DNA from: Streptomyces sp. PKU-EA00015
GTDB lineage: Bacteria; Actinomycetota; Actinomycetes; Streptomycetales; Streptomycetaceae
Length of the DNA stretch: 64,000 nucleotides
Assembly: GCF_013387495.1 (NCBI RefSeq)
Contig: NZ_JABZEE010000028.1
Span: 124,001 to 188,000, forward strand
Direction of reading: 5' to 3'
Below, in pieces: positions 8,169 through 15,473 of the stretch. Under the pieces are notes generated by a model. That model was not told where the DNA came from. It made no database searches and saw only the letters and a list, made by a program, of their open reading frames with translations. Both the position numbers and the translations under genes were made by a program. The stretch's first letter is position 1. The number at the start of each line of letters is the position of its first letter.

Positions 8169-8600
8169 CTACTTCTGTTGGAACTTGCCGCACGGGCAGG
8201 TTGGGATCTGGCACGCGCCTCGGGCGGCGCTGGCAAGGGAGTGGGTGAAGGGTGCGTGGCCGCACTCCGGATGGAAGCACCACCCCTTCCAGCCCTTCTT
8301 GCCGTCGACGTTGGCGAGCATGATGCCGGGGGCGTACAGCTTGACCAGGTGGCAGGTCCCCCCGATCGACAGTTTGTTGGCGAAGGATTTCGCCTCTGCC
8401 TCGTTGCCGAACGGGGCCCAGTTCAGGCCGCGACTGCCGTCCTTCCACGTGTGTACGAGTGCGACCCAGTCACGCATCTGGAGAATCTCGCCGACTTGCT
8501 TGATCACTGCCTTGGCCATTTGGTCGGCACTCTCGAAGGTGGGGTCCTCCAAGAGCGCCTTAACCGCCTCGACCTCTTCCTTCCGTGGGGTCAATCTCAT
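8169..8600 (-). CDS. Conserved-looking phage protein with zinc-binding C-terminus, unknown function
   Basis: 143 residues, not recognised. The N-terminal half is helical; the C-terminal half has several Cys/His (CFHPECGHAPFTH, then CQIPTCPCG) that could bind zinc. ATG 8600 lies directly downstream of two tandem copies of the dispersed site (8601-8615 and 8620-8634). The stop is 12 nt before the next leftward gene, so the two are co-transcribed. Confidence 0.7.
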   Translation of the reverse strand: MRLTPRKEEVEAVKALLEDPTFESADQMAKAVIKQVGEILQMRDWVALVHTWKDGSRGLNWAPFGNEAEAKSFANKLSIGGTCHLVKLYAPGIMLANVDGKKGWKGWCFHPECGHAPFTHSLASAARGACQIPTCPCGKFQQK

Positions 8601-8615
8601 GGCTCCACCTTAACA
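8601..8615 (-). promoter_or_regulatory. Dispersed phage site, copy 2
   Basis: Minus strand reads TGTTAAGGTGGAGCC; it contains the stop codon of the upstream kinase gene and touches the next start codon. Confidence 0.5.
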
Positions 8616-9197
8616 TTGTGGTTCCATGTTTACAGAAGGCTCCCGCGGGATGAGCTGCATCACACGGTCGTGGAGTTGCCCCACGGTGCCGTCATTGCGG
8701 ATCACGTCGTCGAACAGGTACCCGGCGAGGGCGTTCTCGCTGACGTGGCCCGCCTCGCGTATCGGCTCCAAGCCGGGGCGCTCGATCGCCACCACTAGCC
8801 CGCCACGGGCCCGGATCGCGTCGGCCTCGTTGGGGAACCGCACGTCCGTGATGACGGTGGGCCCCCACGTTTCGAAGTCGCCGAGAAGGGCGTTTACCCA
8901 CACGTCCTTGCCGAGGACCCCCCGGCCGCCCTCGGTGCCGAGGCGCTGAAGGTAAGTGCGGACCACGGGGAACAGTTCCTTCACGGTGTCCCATCCGTAC
9001 GTGTCGACCTCGTAGCGGAGGCTCTGGGCGCACTCGCAGCAACTCTCGTCGACCACGATCGGGTCGAGGGCGTACAGCATGGCCTTCACGTTGTCAGCGA
9101 ACGCCTTGCGCTGCCATCCGGCGTCGAGGAGGGCCTGAGCGGCGCTGTCCTTGCCGGACCGGGCAGTCCCGGCGAAGCCAACCAGGGGGATGCGCAT
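8610..9197 (-). CDS. Deoxynucleoside monophosphate kinase
   Basis: A 195-residue P-loop kinase that would phosphorylate dNMPs to dNDPs for phage DNA synthesis. The Walker A loop is GFAGTARSGKDSAA near the N-terminus. ITDVRFPNEADAI matches the core of phage dNMP kinases, followed by the ERPGLE and DDVIRNDGT regions. I chose ATG 9197, where the conserved MRIPLVGFAG begins and a GGAGAAGGG site lies upstream. The longer frame adds only low-complexity residues. Confidence 0.88.
   Translation of the reverse strand: MRIPLVGFAGTARSGKDSAAQALLDAGWQRKAFADNVKAMLYALDPIVVDESCCECAQSLRYEVDTYGWDTVKELFPVVRTYLQRLGTEGGRGVLGKDVWVNALLGDFETWGPTVITDVRFPNEADAIRARGGLVVAIERPGLEPIREAGHVSENALAGYLFDDVIRNDGTVGQLHDRVMQLIPREPSVNMEPQC
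8620..8634 (-). promoter_or_regulatory. Dispersed phage site, copy 3
   Basis: Minus strand reads TGTAAACATGGAACC; tandem with copy 2, 4 bp apart. It lies inside the last codons of the kinase gene. Confidence 0.6.
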
Positions 9198-9229
9198 TGC
9201 AGTGATTCCCTTCTCCGGGGTGTAGGTGG

Positions 9230-9793
9230 TCAGACGGAGGTGCCGGCGGAACGTCCGGCGTAGAAGCGGAGGGCATCGCGGGCCTGGCCTCGGGCGTACG
9301 GACCGCCGTAGAAAGCGGAGCAGGAGTCGACGTGCTGCCACTCGGTCTCGTCGTCGTCCGGGTCGGCGGCCTCCTCGACGACGAAGCCCCACACGTCCCC
9401 GGAGAGCCACGCCTCGTACTCCCGCATCTCCGCCTCGATGTATCCCTCGGAGAGAAGTCCGCAGTCGAGGTCGAAGATCTCCTCGCCGGTCATGTACCAG
9501 AGGGAACGCGGGCCGTTATCGGGGCTGGATTCGAGGACGATTCCGCCGTGCATGATCGCCACGTAGCGAGTGAAGGTCTCTACGCCCTTCCACTGGTTCC
9601 AGGCCAGGCGACGCCAGGCGTGGGCGAGGGGGCCACCGTCCTTGTCGACCGGCCCGTACTGGCCGAGGTGGGTGTCGATGGTGATCACGTGGGCGAGGGT
9701 GTCGGCGTCGTTGCGGGGGTTTTCCGCGTGTTCGTCGCGGACCAGACGCACACGGAAGCGGCCGTCGTCGGTAGTGGCAAGAACGTCGGACAT
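9230..9793 (-). CDS. Phage protein of unknown function
   Basis: 187 residues, acidic. Start ATG 9793 with GAAGGAG; the protein begins MSDVLATTDDGRF. No recognisable domain. A central VETFTRYVAIMHGG and an Asp/Glu-rich C-terminal part (EEAADPDDDETEW) stand out. It is separated from its upstream neighbour by the first copy of the intercistronic hairpin (9819-9856), and its ribosome site lies in the sequence CCTCGAAGGAGTCC that recurs upstream of three other genes here. Confidence 0.65.
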   Translation of the reverse strand: MSDVLATTDDGRFRVRLVRDEHAENPRNDADTLAHVITIDTHLGQYGPVDKDGGPLAHAWRRLAWNQWKGVETFTRYVAIMHGGIVLESSPDNGPRSLWYMTGEEIFDLDCGLLSEGYIEAEMREYEAWLSGDVWGFVVEEAADPDDDETEWQHVDSCSAFYGGPYARGQARDALRFYAGRSAGTSV

Positions 9794-9818
9794 GTGGACT
9801 CCTTCGAGGGTTCGGGGT

Positions 9819-9856
9819 GGGCCGCCCTGGGCTCTCCCTGTGTGCCAGGGCGGCCC
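9819..9856. other. Intercistronic hairpin family, copy 1
   Basis: Perfect 12-bp stem (GGGCCGCCCTGG / CCAGGGCGGCCC) with a 14-nt loop containing CTCTCCCTGTG. Same loop core as copies at 10759, 11927, 12583 and 13279. Confidence 0.8.
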
Positions 9857-9876
9857 GTGATGGGTGCGAAGATTGG

Positions 9877-10287
9877 TCAGTCGGTCGGGACGGCGGCACG
9901 GGCGTCGGTGTCCCACGCGGGGATGGGGCGGCCGATCTCGATGTAGCGGGCGGCGCGCTTGATGGCGTTCGCCGGGCCCGAGTACGGGCAGCCCTTATGG
10001 CGTCGCGGCGGTGCGGAGTTGGCGCCCTTCCGGTCCCGCATGTGCGAGTAGTAGACCTCGATCTCGGCGCCGCATAGCTCGTCGACCAGGGCCCAGCGGT
10101 GTTCGCTGCCGGGGTAGCCGTGGTGGGCGCCCGCGCACCGGGTGCGGGTGCAGCCTTCCGGCTCGGCAACCGGGGTGGTGCGGGGGGAGTAGCCGAGTTC
10201 GTGCATACGAGCCCAAGCGGCTTGGAGGCTCTCCAGGTTGCGCGGGGTGGCACGCAGATGGGAGGAGAGGAACGGGCCGGTGGTCAT
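9877..10287 (-). CDS. Phage protein of unknown function, Cys/His-containing
   Basis: 136 residues. ATG 10287 is preceded by GAAAGGCAGG. CTRTRCAGAHHGYPG contains closely spaced Cys and His that could form a metal site; IEVYYSHMRDRKG follows. No domain recognised. It is part of the leftward series of small genes; the stop is 20 bp from hairpin copy 1. Confidence 0.65.
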   Translation of the reverse strand: MTTGPFLSSHLRATPRNLESLQAAWARMHELGYSPRTTPVAEPEGCTRTRCAGAHHGYPGSEHRWALVDELCGAEIEVYYSHMRDRKGANSAPPRRHKGCPYSGPANAIKRAARYIEIGRPIPAWDTDARAAVPTD

Positions 10288-10317
10288 GTGTCCTGCCTTT
10301 CAGGTGAGTTGGGGAGA

Positions 10318-10542
10318 TCAGCTGCCGTTGAGGCGGTCGAGGGTCTCGTCGGCGTGGCGTTCGAGGATTCGGTGAGCGATCTCGTGCTGTCGGTACTCGC
10401 TGGAGAGGAGTCGGATCTTCTGGCCGTAGTTGGCGAGGTAGCCGAGGTACGGGCCGAACTCCAAGGTCACGGCGTACTGCATGTCGTCCTCGATCTCTGC
10501 CTTCTCGTCGGTCAGCTCGATGTGGTCGCGCAGGTTCTTCAT
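10318..10542 (-). CDS. Small phage protein, unknown function
   Basis: 74 residues, helical and acidic (MKNLRDHIELTDEKAEIEDD), with no Cys and no membrane segment. ATG 10542 follows GAAGGCCCCGAC. The short gap to the gene upstream (16 bp) indicates one transcript. Confidence 0.6.
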   Translation of the reverse strand: MKNLRDHIELTDEKAEIEDDMQYAVTLEFGPYLGYLANYGQKIRLLSSEYRQHEIAHRILERHADETLDRLNGS

Positions 10543-10557
10543 GTCGGGGCCTTCGGG

Positions 10558-10743
10558 TCAGATGGAATCGGGCTCGGGGAGGTAGCAGAGGGTGCTAGCG
10601 GAGTCGACGGCCCAGACCTCGCCGGGGTCGAGGACCAGATCGAGGACGGTGATCTCGGAACCGCAGTCGTCGCAGCGGAAGAGTCCGGAGGGCTGGACGC
10701 CGAGAGGGGCCTTGCTGCACTCGGCGCAGATGATCGTGATCAC
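10558..10743 (-). CDS. Small zinc-ribbon phage protein
   Basis: 61 residues. CAEC near the N-terminus and CDDC at about 25-28 form a treble-clef-like zinc ribbon. Start at GTG 10743 after AAAGGCTACCC. Hairpin copy 2 lies just upstream. Small zinc ribbons of this kind are frequent in phage early regions; the target is unknown. Confidence 0.65.
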   Translation of the reverse strand: MITIICAECSKAPLGVQPSGLFRCDDCGSEITVLDLVLDPGEVWAVDSASTLCYLPEPDSI

Positions 10744-10758
10744 GGGTAGCCTTTCTGG

Positions 10759-10791
10759 GCGGCCCCTCCCTCTCCCTGTGGGAGGGGCCGC
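10759..10791. other. Intercistronic hairpin family, copy 2
   Basis: 11-bp stem (core GGCCCCTCC / GGAGGGGCC) with the shared 11-nt loop CTCTCCCTGTG. Confidence 0.8.
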
Positions 10792-10824
10792 GTGCGTCAG
10801 GAAGCGGTGATGGATGGGGGGAGA

Positions 10825-11550
10825 TCAGGCGGTGAGGGCGCGGCGCCGCTGGCCGACGCGGGTCTGTCCCAGGTCCGCGCGCTTGGCGGCTTCCTGTCCG
10901 GCGGCGTATCCGGTCCCGCGTCGCCGCGTGGTGCGGCCCGCGTTACGGGCGTTGGGGTATGCGGCGTTGAAGCGCGCCAGGACGACGGTCTTGCGGTCTG
11001 CGACGACCAGCTCGGCGGAGCGACCCGAAGCGGCTGCCGGGGCTTCCTGCCGGGCGCGGGCCTCAATCTCCTGGAGCCGCTTGTAGACGGTCAGGATGAA
11101 CCCGGCGAGCCACGACTTCCGGTAGGTGACCACCTTCTCCCCGTAGGCGGGGCGGCCCTGGCGCATGCCGTTAAACGCCTGGAGGCACAGGGAGGTGAAC
11201 AGCAGCTCAACTCGGTCGAGGTCGGACTCGTAGCCGAAGAGGTGGACTTCGGTCCTCCCCCGGTTCTTGTCCTTTGTGATGCCGTGGCAGTTCAGGGCGT
11301 CGGCGATGTAGCCGAGGAGATAGATCCGGTCGTTGGAGTACGTGCCCTCGACGACGATCACTCGGTCGCCCGGCCGGTCGAGGTCAGGGTCGGCGTCGGC
11401 GAGCATCGCCCGCTCGATCCCGTACTTAGCCATCAGCTCGGCGGCCTTCGCGAAGAACGCTTCCGCTTCCTCGGGCGTGGCAGCCGGGTCCTCGGCCTTC
11501 GCAAGTATCGCGCGGATCTTGGCGAGCTTCGGATCACTATTCGGGTTCAT
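10825..11550 (-). CDS. DUF2786 domain protein
   Basis: 241 residues. The N-terminus (KLAKIRAILAKAEDPAATPE, then EAEAFFAKAAELMAKYGIE) is a clear DUF2786 domain, found in phages and bacteria and of unknown molecular role. The C-terminus is basic (RTTRRRGTGYAAGQEAAKRA) and probably binds nucleic acid. ATG 11550 is embedded in a copy of the dispersed site: GGAG, then TGTAAAC, then ATG. A protein bound at this site would therefore cover the ribosome site and start. Confidence 0.85.
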   Translation of the reverse strand: MNPNSDPKLAKIRAILAKAEDPAATPEEAEAFFAKAAELMAKYGIERAMLADADPDLDRPGDRVIVVEGTYSNDRIYLLGYIADALNCHGITKDKNRGRTEVHLFGYESDLDRVELLFTSLCLQAFNGMRQGRPAYGEKVVTYRKSWLAGFILTVYKRLQEIEARARQEAPAAASGRSAELVVADRKTVVLARFNAAYPNARNAGRTTRRRGTGYAAGQEAAKRADLGQTRVGQRRRALTA

Positions 11551-11557
11551 GTTTACA
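11544..11557 (-). promoter_or_regulatory. Dispersed phage site, copy 4, overlapping a start codon
   Basis: Minus strand TGTAAACATGAACC; the ATG is the start codon of the DUF2786 gene and GGAG sits directly upstream. Confidence 0.6.
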
Positions 11558-11576
11558 CTCCGTGCTGTTGAAGGAA

Positions 11577-11903
11577 TTAGGCCGGGATCTTGACCGCGGT
11601 CGGCTGCATAACGGCCGCGTACTGGGCGGCCACGAAGGCAATCCACGTCTCGCGGAACTCGCGGTCCCGCAGGGGCAGTACCGCCCCGAGGTGGAGGATC
11701 ACGCGGTCGAGAAGGCCGGTCATGTCGTCGGCGTCGACCAGGGACGAGCACGCGATGCAGGCTCGCCAGGTGCCGTCGTCGTCCATCAGGGCCACGTCGC
11801 CGAGGCCGTTCGCCAGGCCGACGATCGGCCGGTCGGGGCCGAGCACGTAAACCCATGCGGCGGTGCCGGCGAGGTTGCAGAAGTCGCAGTCCTGCTTGTT
11901 CAT
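11577..11903 (-). CDS. Phage protein with two CxxC pairs, unknown function
   Basis: 108 residues. CDFC near the N-terminus and CIAC at about residue 50 suggest a zinc ribbon; the C-terminal half is helical. ATG 11903 is read from a ribosome site inside the mini-hairpin CCTCGAACGTGAGG that recurs upstream of two neighbours. Hairpin copy 3 lies immediately upstream. Confidence 0.68.
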   Translation of the reverse strand: MNKQDCDFCNLAGTAAWVYVLGPDRPIVGLANGLGDVALMDDDGTWRACIACSSLVDADDMTGLLDRVILHLGAVLPLRDREFRETWIAFVAAQYAAVMQPTAVKIPA

Positions 11904-11926
11904 GGAGTCCTCACGTTCGAGGTAGG

Positions 11927-11965
11927 GGCCGCCCCTGCCCTCTCCCTGTGTGGGAAGGGGCGGCC
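11927..11965. other. Intercistronic hairpin family, copy 3
   Basis: 10-bp perfect stem (GGCCGCCCCT / AGGGGCGGCC) enclosing a 19-nt loop with CTCTCCCTGTG. Confidence 0.8.
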
Positions 11966-11979
11966 GGGAGAGGTGGAGG

Positions 11980-12471
11980 TCAGGTGGCGGGCTCGTACGG
12001 GGCCAGCTCGCCGACCTCGCGCAGTGCGTTGCGTACGGCCGTGAGTCCGGCCTTGACCTCAGCGAGGGCCTCGGCCCGCTTCGTGGCCGCCCTGTACTGC
12101 CAGGACTGGACCTTGAAAACCGGGGCATCGGTCGGGCCCTCGTATGTCGGGAGCCACTTCAGGACCGAGGAAACGAGTGCGCGGTCGGTGGCCTCGCGGC
12201 GGACGACGGCCGCCAAGATCGCCTGCCAGTGGTGCTCAACCCAGAAGGCCGGGGTGGCGACGAGGTTCGTGAGGGCGGTACCGACGTACCCCGCGAGTCC
12301 GGCCTCGTCGTCGCGCTCGTTGGCGATGTTGTGGATGCCCTTCTCACGGAACCGGCGGGCGGAGAGGCGCAGTTCCTCGCGGTCGGTTGAGAGGGCGAGG
12401 ACCACGACCTCGCGGTGCTTCTCAACGAGGGTCGCGGCCGACTGCACCGCGGATCGGACTACGGGCTTCAT
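11980..12471 (-). CDS. Phage protein of unknown function, helical
   Basis: 163 residues, Ala/Val/Glu-rich and probably all-helical, with no recognised domain and no Cys cluster. ATG 12471 follows a GAGGACTCT site that is part of the repeated mini-hairpin. A longer frame upstream runs through the intergenic hairpins and is rejected. Confidence 0.65.
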   Translation of the reverse strand: MKPVVRSAVQSAATLVEKHREVVVLALSTDREELRLSARRFREKGIHNIANERDDEAGLAGYVGTALTNLVATPAFWVEHHWQAILAAVVRREATDRALVSSVLKWLPTYEGPTDAPVFKVQSWQYRAATKRAEALAEVKAGLTAVRNALREVGELAPYEPAT

Positions 12472-12474
12472 AGA

Positions 12475-12620
12475 GTCCTCGCATTCGAGGTAGATGGACT
12501 GACGCCGGTTGGCATCGTCAGAGGGCAGGTCCCGCCTGCCGCTGACGCCCGGAGGGCGTTTCGCCTTTGCGTTCTGGAGGTGGCTGCCCCTCCCCTCTCC
12601 CTGTGGGGGAAGGGGCAGCT
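12475..12620. other. Hairpin-rich intercistronic spacer with hairpin family copy 4 (12583-12619)
   Basis: From right to left the transcript would meet the stem GCTGCCCCT / AGGGGCAGC with the conserved TCTCCCTGTG loop, then two further small inverted repeats (CGCCC/GGGCG at about 12546-12558 and GCAGG/CCTGC at about 12523-12540), then the mini-hairpin CCTCGAATGCGAGG holding the ribosome site of the 12471 gene. Confidence 0.65.
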
Positions 12621-12629
12621 GGGGGAAGA

Positions 12630-13256
12630 TCAGGCCCGCGCAAGGTCCGAGTTGCTCGTAACCTCCTGCACGGAGATCCCGTGCTCGTGCAGGACGCCGC
12701 AGTCGTCCTCGCCGCACTCGCACTCGTCGCGGAGCGTCTGTGCATGCATCTCGGCGCAGCCCTGGGCGTACTGCCAGGCCGACCACAGCGAGGTGAAGTG
12801 GGACTCGGCGTCGCGCTCGTATCCCTCGCGCTGCGTCACCAGGACCCGGCCGTTCGCCTGCGCCTCGACCTCCCACAGGCCCACCAGGTCGCCGTTCTCG
12901 CGCCAGACCCGCACCTCATGGTTCGGCTCGCACTCGCCCTCGAAGGTGCACCCGGAGCCATCGCAGTAGCCGGTGAAGCAGTGCCACGACTCGGCCGGGT
13001 CGCACTCGCCGTCACGGCAGGTGTCGCACTCTCGGGCGTTCATGATGTGCGACCCGCAACACTCGCAGTCGTACGCGCCTCGGATGATCTCCTGGGACTC
13101 GTCTTCGAGCAGGTCCCAGCCCTCGGGGATGAACTCCCACACGTCGGCGGGCTCGTCGTCGAGGTAGTGGTCGATGTACGTCGTCTCGCCCTGGTCGTCC
13201 TCGACGATCAGCATCAGGTACCAGCGGGCCTCGGAGGGGGCAACGATGGCAGTCAT
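12630..13256 (-). CDS. Cys-rich acidic phage protein, unknown function
   Basis: 208 residues and unusually Cys-rich. ECCGSHIMN, ECDTCRDGECD, SWHCFTGYCDGSGC and a C-terminal ECECGEDDC give several candidate zinc clusters, resembling DnaJ-type CxxCxGxG fingers without matching the exact spacing. ATG 13256 follows GAGGACGC in the repeated mini-hairpin. Upstream lies hairpin copy 5. Confidence 0.68.
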   Translation of the reverse strand: MTAIVAPSEARWYLMLIVEDDQGETTYIDHYLDDEPADVWEFIPEGWDLLEDESQEIIRGAYDCECCGSHIMNARECDTCRDGECDPAESWHCFTGYCDGSGCTFEGECEPNHEVRVWRENGDLVGLWEVEAQANGRVLVTQREGYERDAESHFTSLWSAWQYAQGCAEMHAQTLRDECECGEDDCGVLHEHGISVQEVTSNSDLARA

Positions 13257-13278
13257 GCGTCCTCGCATTCGAGAGAGG

Positions 13279-13317
13279 GGCCGCCCCTGCCCTCTCCCTG
13301 TATGGGAAGGGGCGACC
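13279..13317. other. Intercistronic hairpin family, copy 5
   Basis: 10-bp stem with one mismatch (GGCCGCCCCT / AGGGGCGACC) and the loop core CTCTCCCTGT. The leftward transcript also carries a dispersed site just upstream of it (13319-13332). Confidence 0.75.
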
Positions 13318-13318
13318 G

Positions 13319-13332
13319 GGTCAATGTTTACA
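13319..13332 (-). promoter_or_regulatory. Dispersed phage site, copy 5
   Basis: Minus strand reads TGTAAACATTGACC, between the stop at 13339 and hairpin copy 5. Confidence 0.55.
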
Positions 13333-13338
13333 CCAGCC

Positions 13339-13758
13339 CTAGAAGGCGGCGGTCTCCGCGAAACCGGTCTCCCGCTCGGTGCCCTCGCCCTTGAGGCGCG
13401 CTATCTCCGCCCGCAGTGCGTCGTTCTGCTGCCGGGCCTTGTCGAGTGCGTACGACACCTCTTCGACGCGGCGACCCAGGTTGTAGGCGATCGTCAGCAG
13501 GTCGAACCGCTGGACCTCACGCTTCGCGAGGTTGACCGGACGGACGGGCTTCGGCACCTCCAACTGGGCGATGACCTCCGAGGTAATGAAGACGAAGCCG
13601 GCACAGTAGGTGCACCTCTCCCCGGCGTCCGGCTCGGAGACCTCCCGCTCGTAGAAGCTGAAGTCGATGCACTGGTAGCACCGGAAGTCACCTTCCGAGC
13701 GCTTGACCCCAACCTTCTTGCCGTACTGGCGGTCGGTGTCGCTGAACACGTACTCCAT
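13339..13758 (-). CDS. Zinc-ribbon plus coiled-coil phage protein
   Basis: 139 residues. CYQC (27-30) and CTYC (about 49-52) form a zinc ribbon; residues 90-128 (RRVEEVSYALDKARQQNDAL...) are a coiled coil. The layout suggests a DNA-binding regulator or adaptor, but no family is recognised. ATG 13758 has AGGGAAGG upstream. It is the first gene after the long leader region 13759-14618. Confidence 0.7.
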   Translation of the reverse strand: MEYVFSDTDRQYGKKVGVKRSEGDFRCYQCIDFSFYEREVSEPDAGERCTYCAGFVFITSEVIAQLEVPKPVRPVNLAKREVQRFDLLTIAYNLGRRVEEVSYALDKARQQNDALRAEIARLKGEGTERETGFAETAAF

Positions 13759-13784
13759 GTGGACCGTGCCTTCCCTGGGCGACT

Positions 13785-13799
13785 GGCTTCAACTTTACA
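13785..13799 (-). promoter_or_regulatory. Dispersed phage site, copy 6
   Basis: Minus strand TGTAAAGTTGAAGCC, 27 bp upstream of the 13758 start. Confidence 0.55.
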
Positions 13800-13837
13800 C
13801 CAGCCGGAAAGTTCCGCCGAGCCGGTTGGCTCAGCGC

Positions 13838-13852
13838 GGTTCAAATTTTACT
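13838..13852 (-). promoter_or_regulatory. Dispersed phage site, copy 7
   Basis: Minus strand AGTAAAATTTGAACC, a variant of the consensus in the leftward leader. Confidence 0.45.
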
Positions 13853-13971
13853 GCACCGTCGGGCTGGAGTTTCGCGTTTGGGCTGGTCAGCGCCGCGATC
13901 CCTTTCGCGACGCCCGGACCCTTGCCCGGTTGCGAGCTTCCCGGATCTTGTGACCCGTTCCGTTCGGGTGT

Positions 13972-13986
13972 GGCTACATCTTAACA
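13972..13986 (-). promoter_or_regulatory. Dispersed phage site, copy 8
   Basis: Minus strand GTGTTAAGATGTAGCC-type word; near-duplicate of copy 9. Confidence 0.55.
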
Positions 13987-14082
13987 CTCTGGCTGGTTCG
14001 CTCCGCAACCCTTGCGTGAGCTGCGGTTTCTGCCTGCCTGTGGGCGCCTGCCGGTCGTCGTTGCCGGGACTTCATTCGATGT

Positions 14083-14097
14083 GGCTACACCTTAACA
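14083..14097 (-). promoter_or_regulatory. Dispersed phage site, copy 9
   Basis: Minus strand GTGTTAAGGTGTAGCC-type word, 111 bp from copy 8 with the same flanks. Confidence 0.55.
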
Positions 14098-14618
14098 CGA
14101 TCCGACGGGGGCGCGTCCACTCCTGCCCTGTCTCTGGCCTGCCCTGTGCTGCCTGTCCGTGCGTACGTACGTGTGAGGCAGGCAGACAGCGGCCCAGCGT
14201 CCGGGCATGTCTGCCCGGCCCGCTCATGTGCCGCTATGTGCGCTGTTGCCCTACGTGTGCTCGCATACGTCATCACATACGTTCGATGAGCTGCTACCCC
14301 TTACGGCCCGATGCGGCATCACATGCCCCTGCATGGCCGTATTGAATTGGAACGCCGACCTGGTGCCCGCGTGCGCGCTCTCGACACGCCTTGCCTGCCC
14401 TTGCCCCGGGGGGTGGGGGTACGACCCGGCCGGCGTTGGCTTCCCGGCCGCCGGGTCTTAGCAGCCCGGATTCTGCCACGGTTCCAAGGTCGACGAGGCC
14501 CCCCTCGCGCCTCGTCAGGCAGCCTCATACCCGCAGGTCAGCGGCGGCGCGAGCGTTCTGCAGTGCCTCCGCCGGAACTGCACAGGAATGGGAGGCCGCG
14601 GCGGCTCCGTCCAGGTGT

Positions 14619-15044
14619 TCAGGCTGCCTTTCCGTACATCCAGCGGCGAACCACGGTGTAACCATCAGGAAGCTCGTCCCCTGTCAGTTCCCTGTACCTC
14701 GCCCTGGCCTCGTCGCTGGCGCGCTGACCGGGAGGGAGCCTTCGGAGGAAGGGGTCGCGGTCAGGATTGGGGGAGGACTGACGGGGCTCGCTCGCGGCTT
14801 CAGGAGGGAGGAACGGCCCCTGATCGTCGGCGTCTTCAGCGTCCCGCCCTTCCATGAGGCGGGCGACTGCGGCAGTCAGGGCCGCGCTGACGACCACGCC
14901 GCCGACGGCATGGATCTTCTCCCTGTGCTTCTGGTACAGCCCCTTCGCCTTCTGGGTGAAGGACGTGGGCTTGCTGTCCTCGGGGGCGGGCTCGCAGGGC
15001 GTGGAGTCAGTCACATGCACACATCTACCGGACTCAGCTCCCAT
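14619..15044 (-). CDS. Phage protein with one membrane segment, unknown function
   Basis: About 131-141 residues depending on the start. Candidates are ATG 15044, GTG 15020 and GTG 15014; none has a strong ribosome site. A basic stretch (KAKGLYQKHREKIH) precedes a hydrophobic segment (AVGGVVVSAALTAAVARLM), then a long acidic/Pro-rich linker and a small C-terminal domain (ARARYRELTGDELPDGYTVV). No family recognised. It is the first leftward gene and lies beyond the large leader, so it may have its own promoter. Confidence 0.6.
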   Translation of the reverse strand: MGAESGRCVHVTDSTPCEPAPEDSKPTSFTQKAKGLYQKHREKIHAVGGVVVSAALTAAVARLMEGRDAEDADDQGPFLPPEAASEPRQSSPNPDRDPFLRRLPPGQRASDEARARYRELTGDELPDGYTVVRRWMYGKAA

Positions 15045-15473
15045 CTGTCAGGAGATCACGCGACATCGGCCGATCAGGGGCAGTGGCGCTCGCCAGACTG
15101 AAGTACGTCTTCGCGTCTTCACGAAGGGGCGGCCTACCGGCCGCCACAGCCGCAAGCCGTCTTCCCGCTGTCCGCCCTCCGGGCGGCACTGCTCCTTCGC
15201 CGCTGCACTCCTTCTCCGTCGCCCTTCGGGCGCCGCCGGAGTGTGAGTGAGGTCACAGGATTTCCCGTTTCCGGAAGCAAGATCATTTAGCGACTTGTAA
15301 GTGTAAGTACGTAAGTCGCGAGGCTCGCAAGGCTTGAGCCCCTGTCGGGGCTCGCCTGCATGAAGACGCCGTACGTACATCGCAGGTCGCAGGCTTGGCC
15401 CCCGAAGGGGGCCTCCTGAACGAAGACGAAGGACGCGAGTACGTACGTACGTCTTTCGCGCGAGGGGGTCTGC
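15045..15473. promoter_or_regulatory. 430-bp hairpin-dense non-coding region at the left/right arm divide
   Basis: Holds a run of inverted repeats: GGGGCGGCC/GGCCGCC (about 15125-15145), CCGCCC/GGGCGG and GCCC/GGGC pairs, GCGACTT/AAGTCGC (15292-15321), then two similar modules ending GAGCCCC-TGTC-GGGGCTC and GGCCCCC-GAAG-GGGGCC, each followed by GAAGACG and GTACGTAC. It lies between divergent arms and near the HNH/terminase genes, so it is a candidate for promoters or the packaging (cos) site. Confidence 0.5.

Larger units (their letters stand above)
13759..14618. promoter_or_regulatory. 860-bp non-coding leader/control region of the leftward operon
   Basis: No plausible gene. It holds four dispersed sites in minus orientation (13785, 13838, 13972, 14083), the last two in the shared context GGCTACAYCTTAACAC, plus a perfect hairpin CCGGGCA/TGCCCGG at 14201-14218 and a CGTACGTACG tract near 14163. 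Local A+T is higher than in its surroundings. It probably contains the leftward early promoter(s) and their operators; I cannot name a specific -35/-10 pair. Confidence 0.6.

Noticed and set aside
13878..14345. 155-residue + frame in the leftward leader
   Set aside because: Low-complexity Cys/Arg/Pro sequence over hairpins and operator-like sites; no ribosome site.
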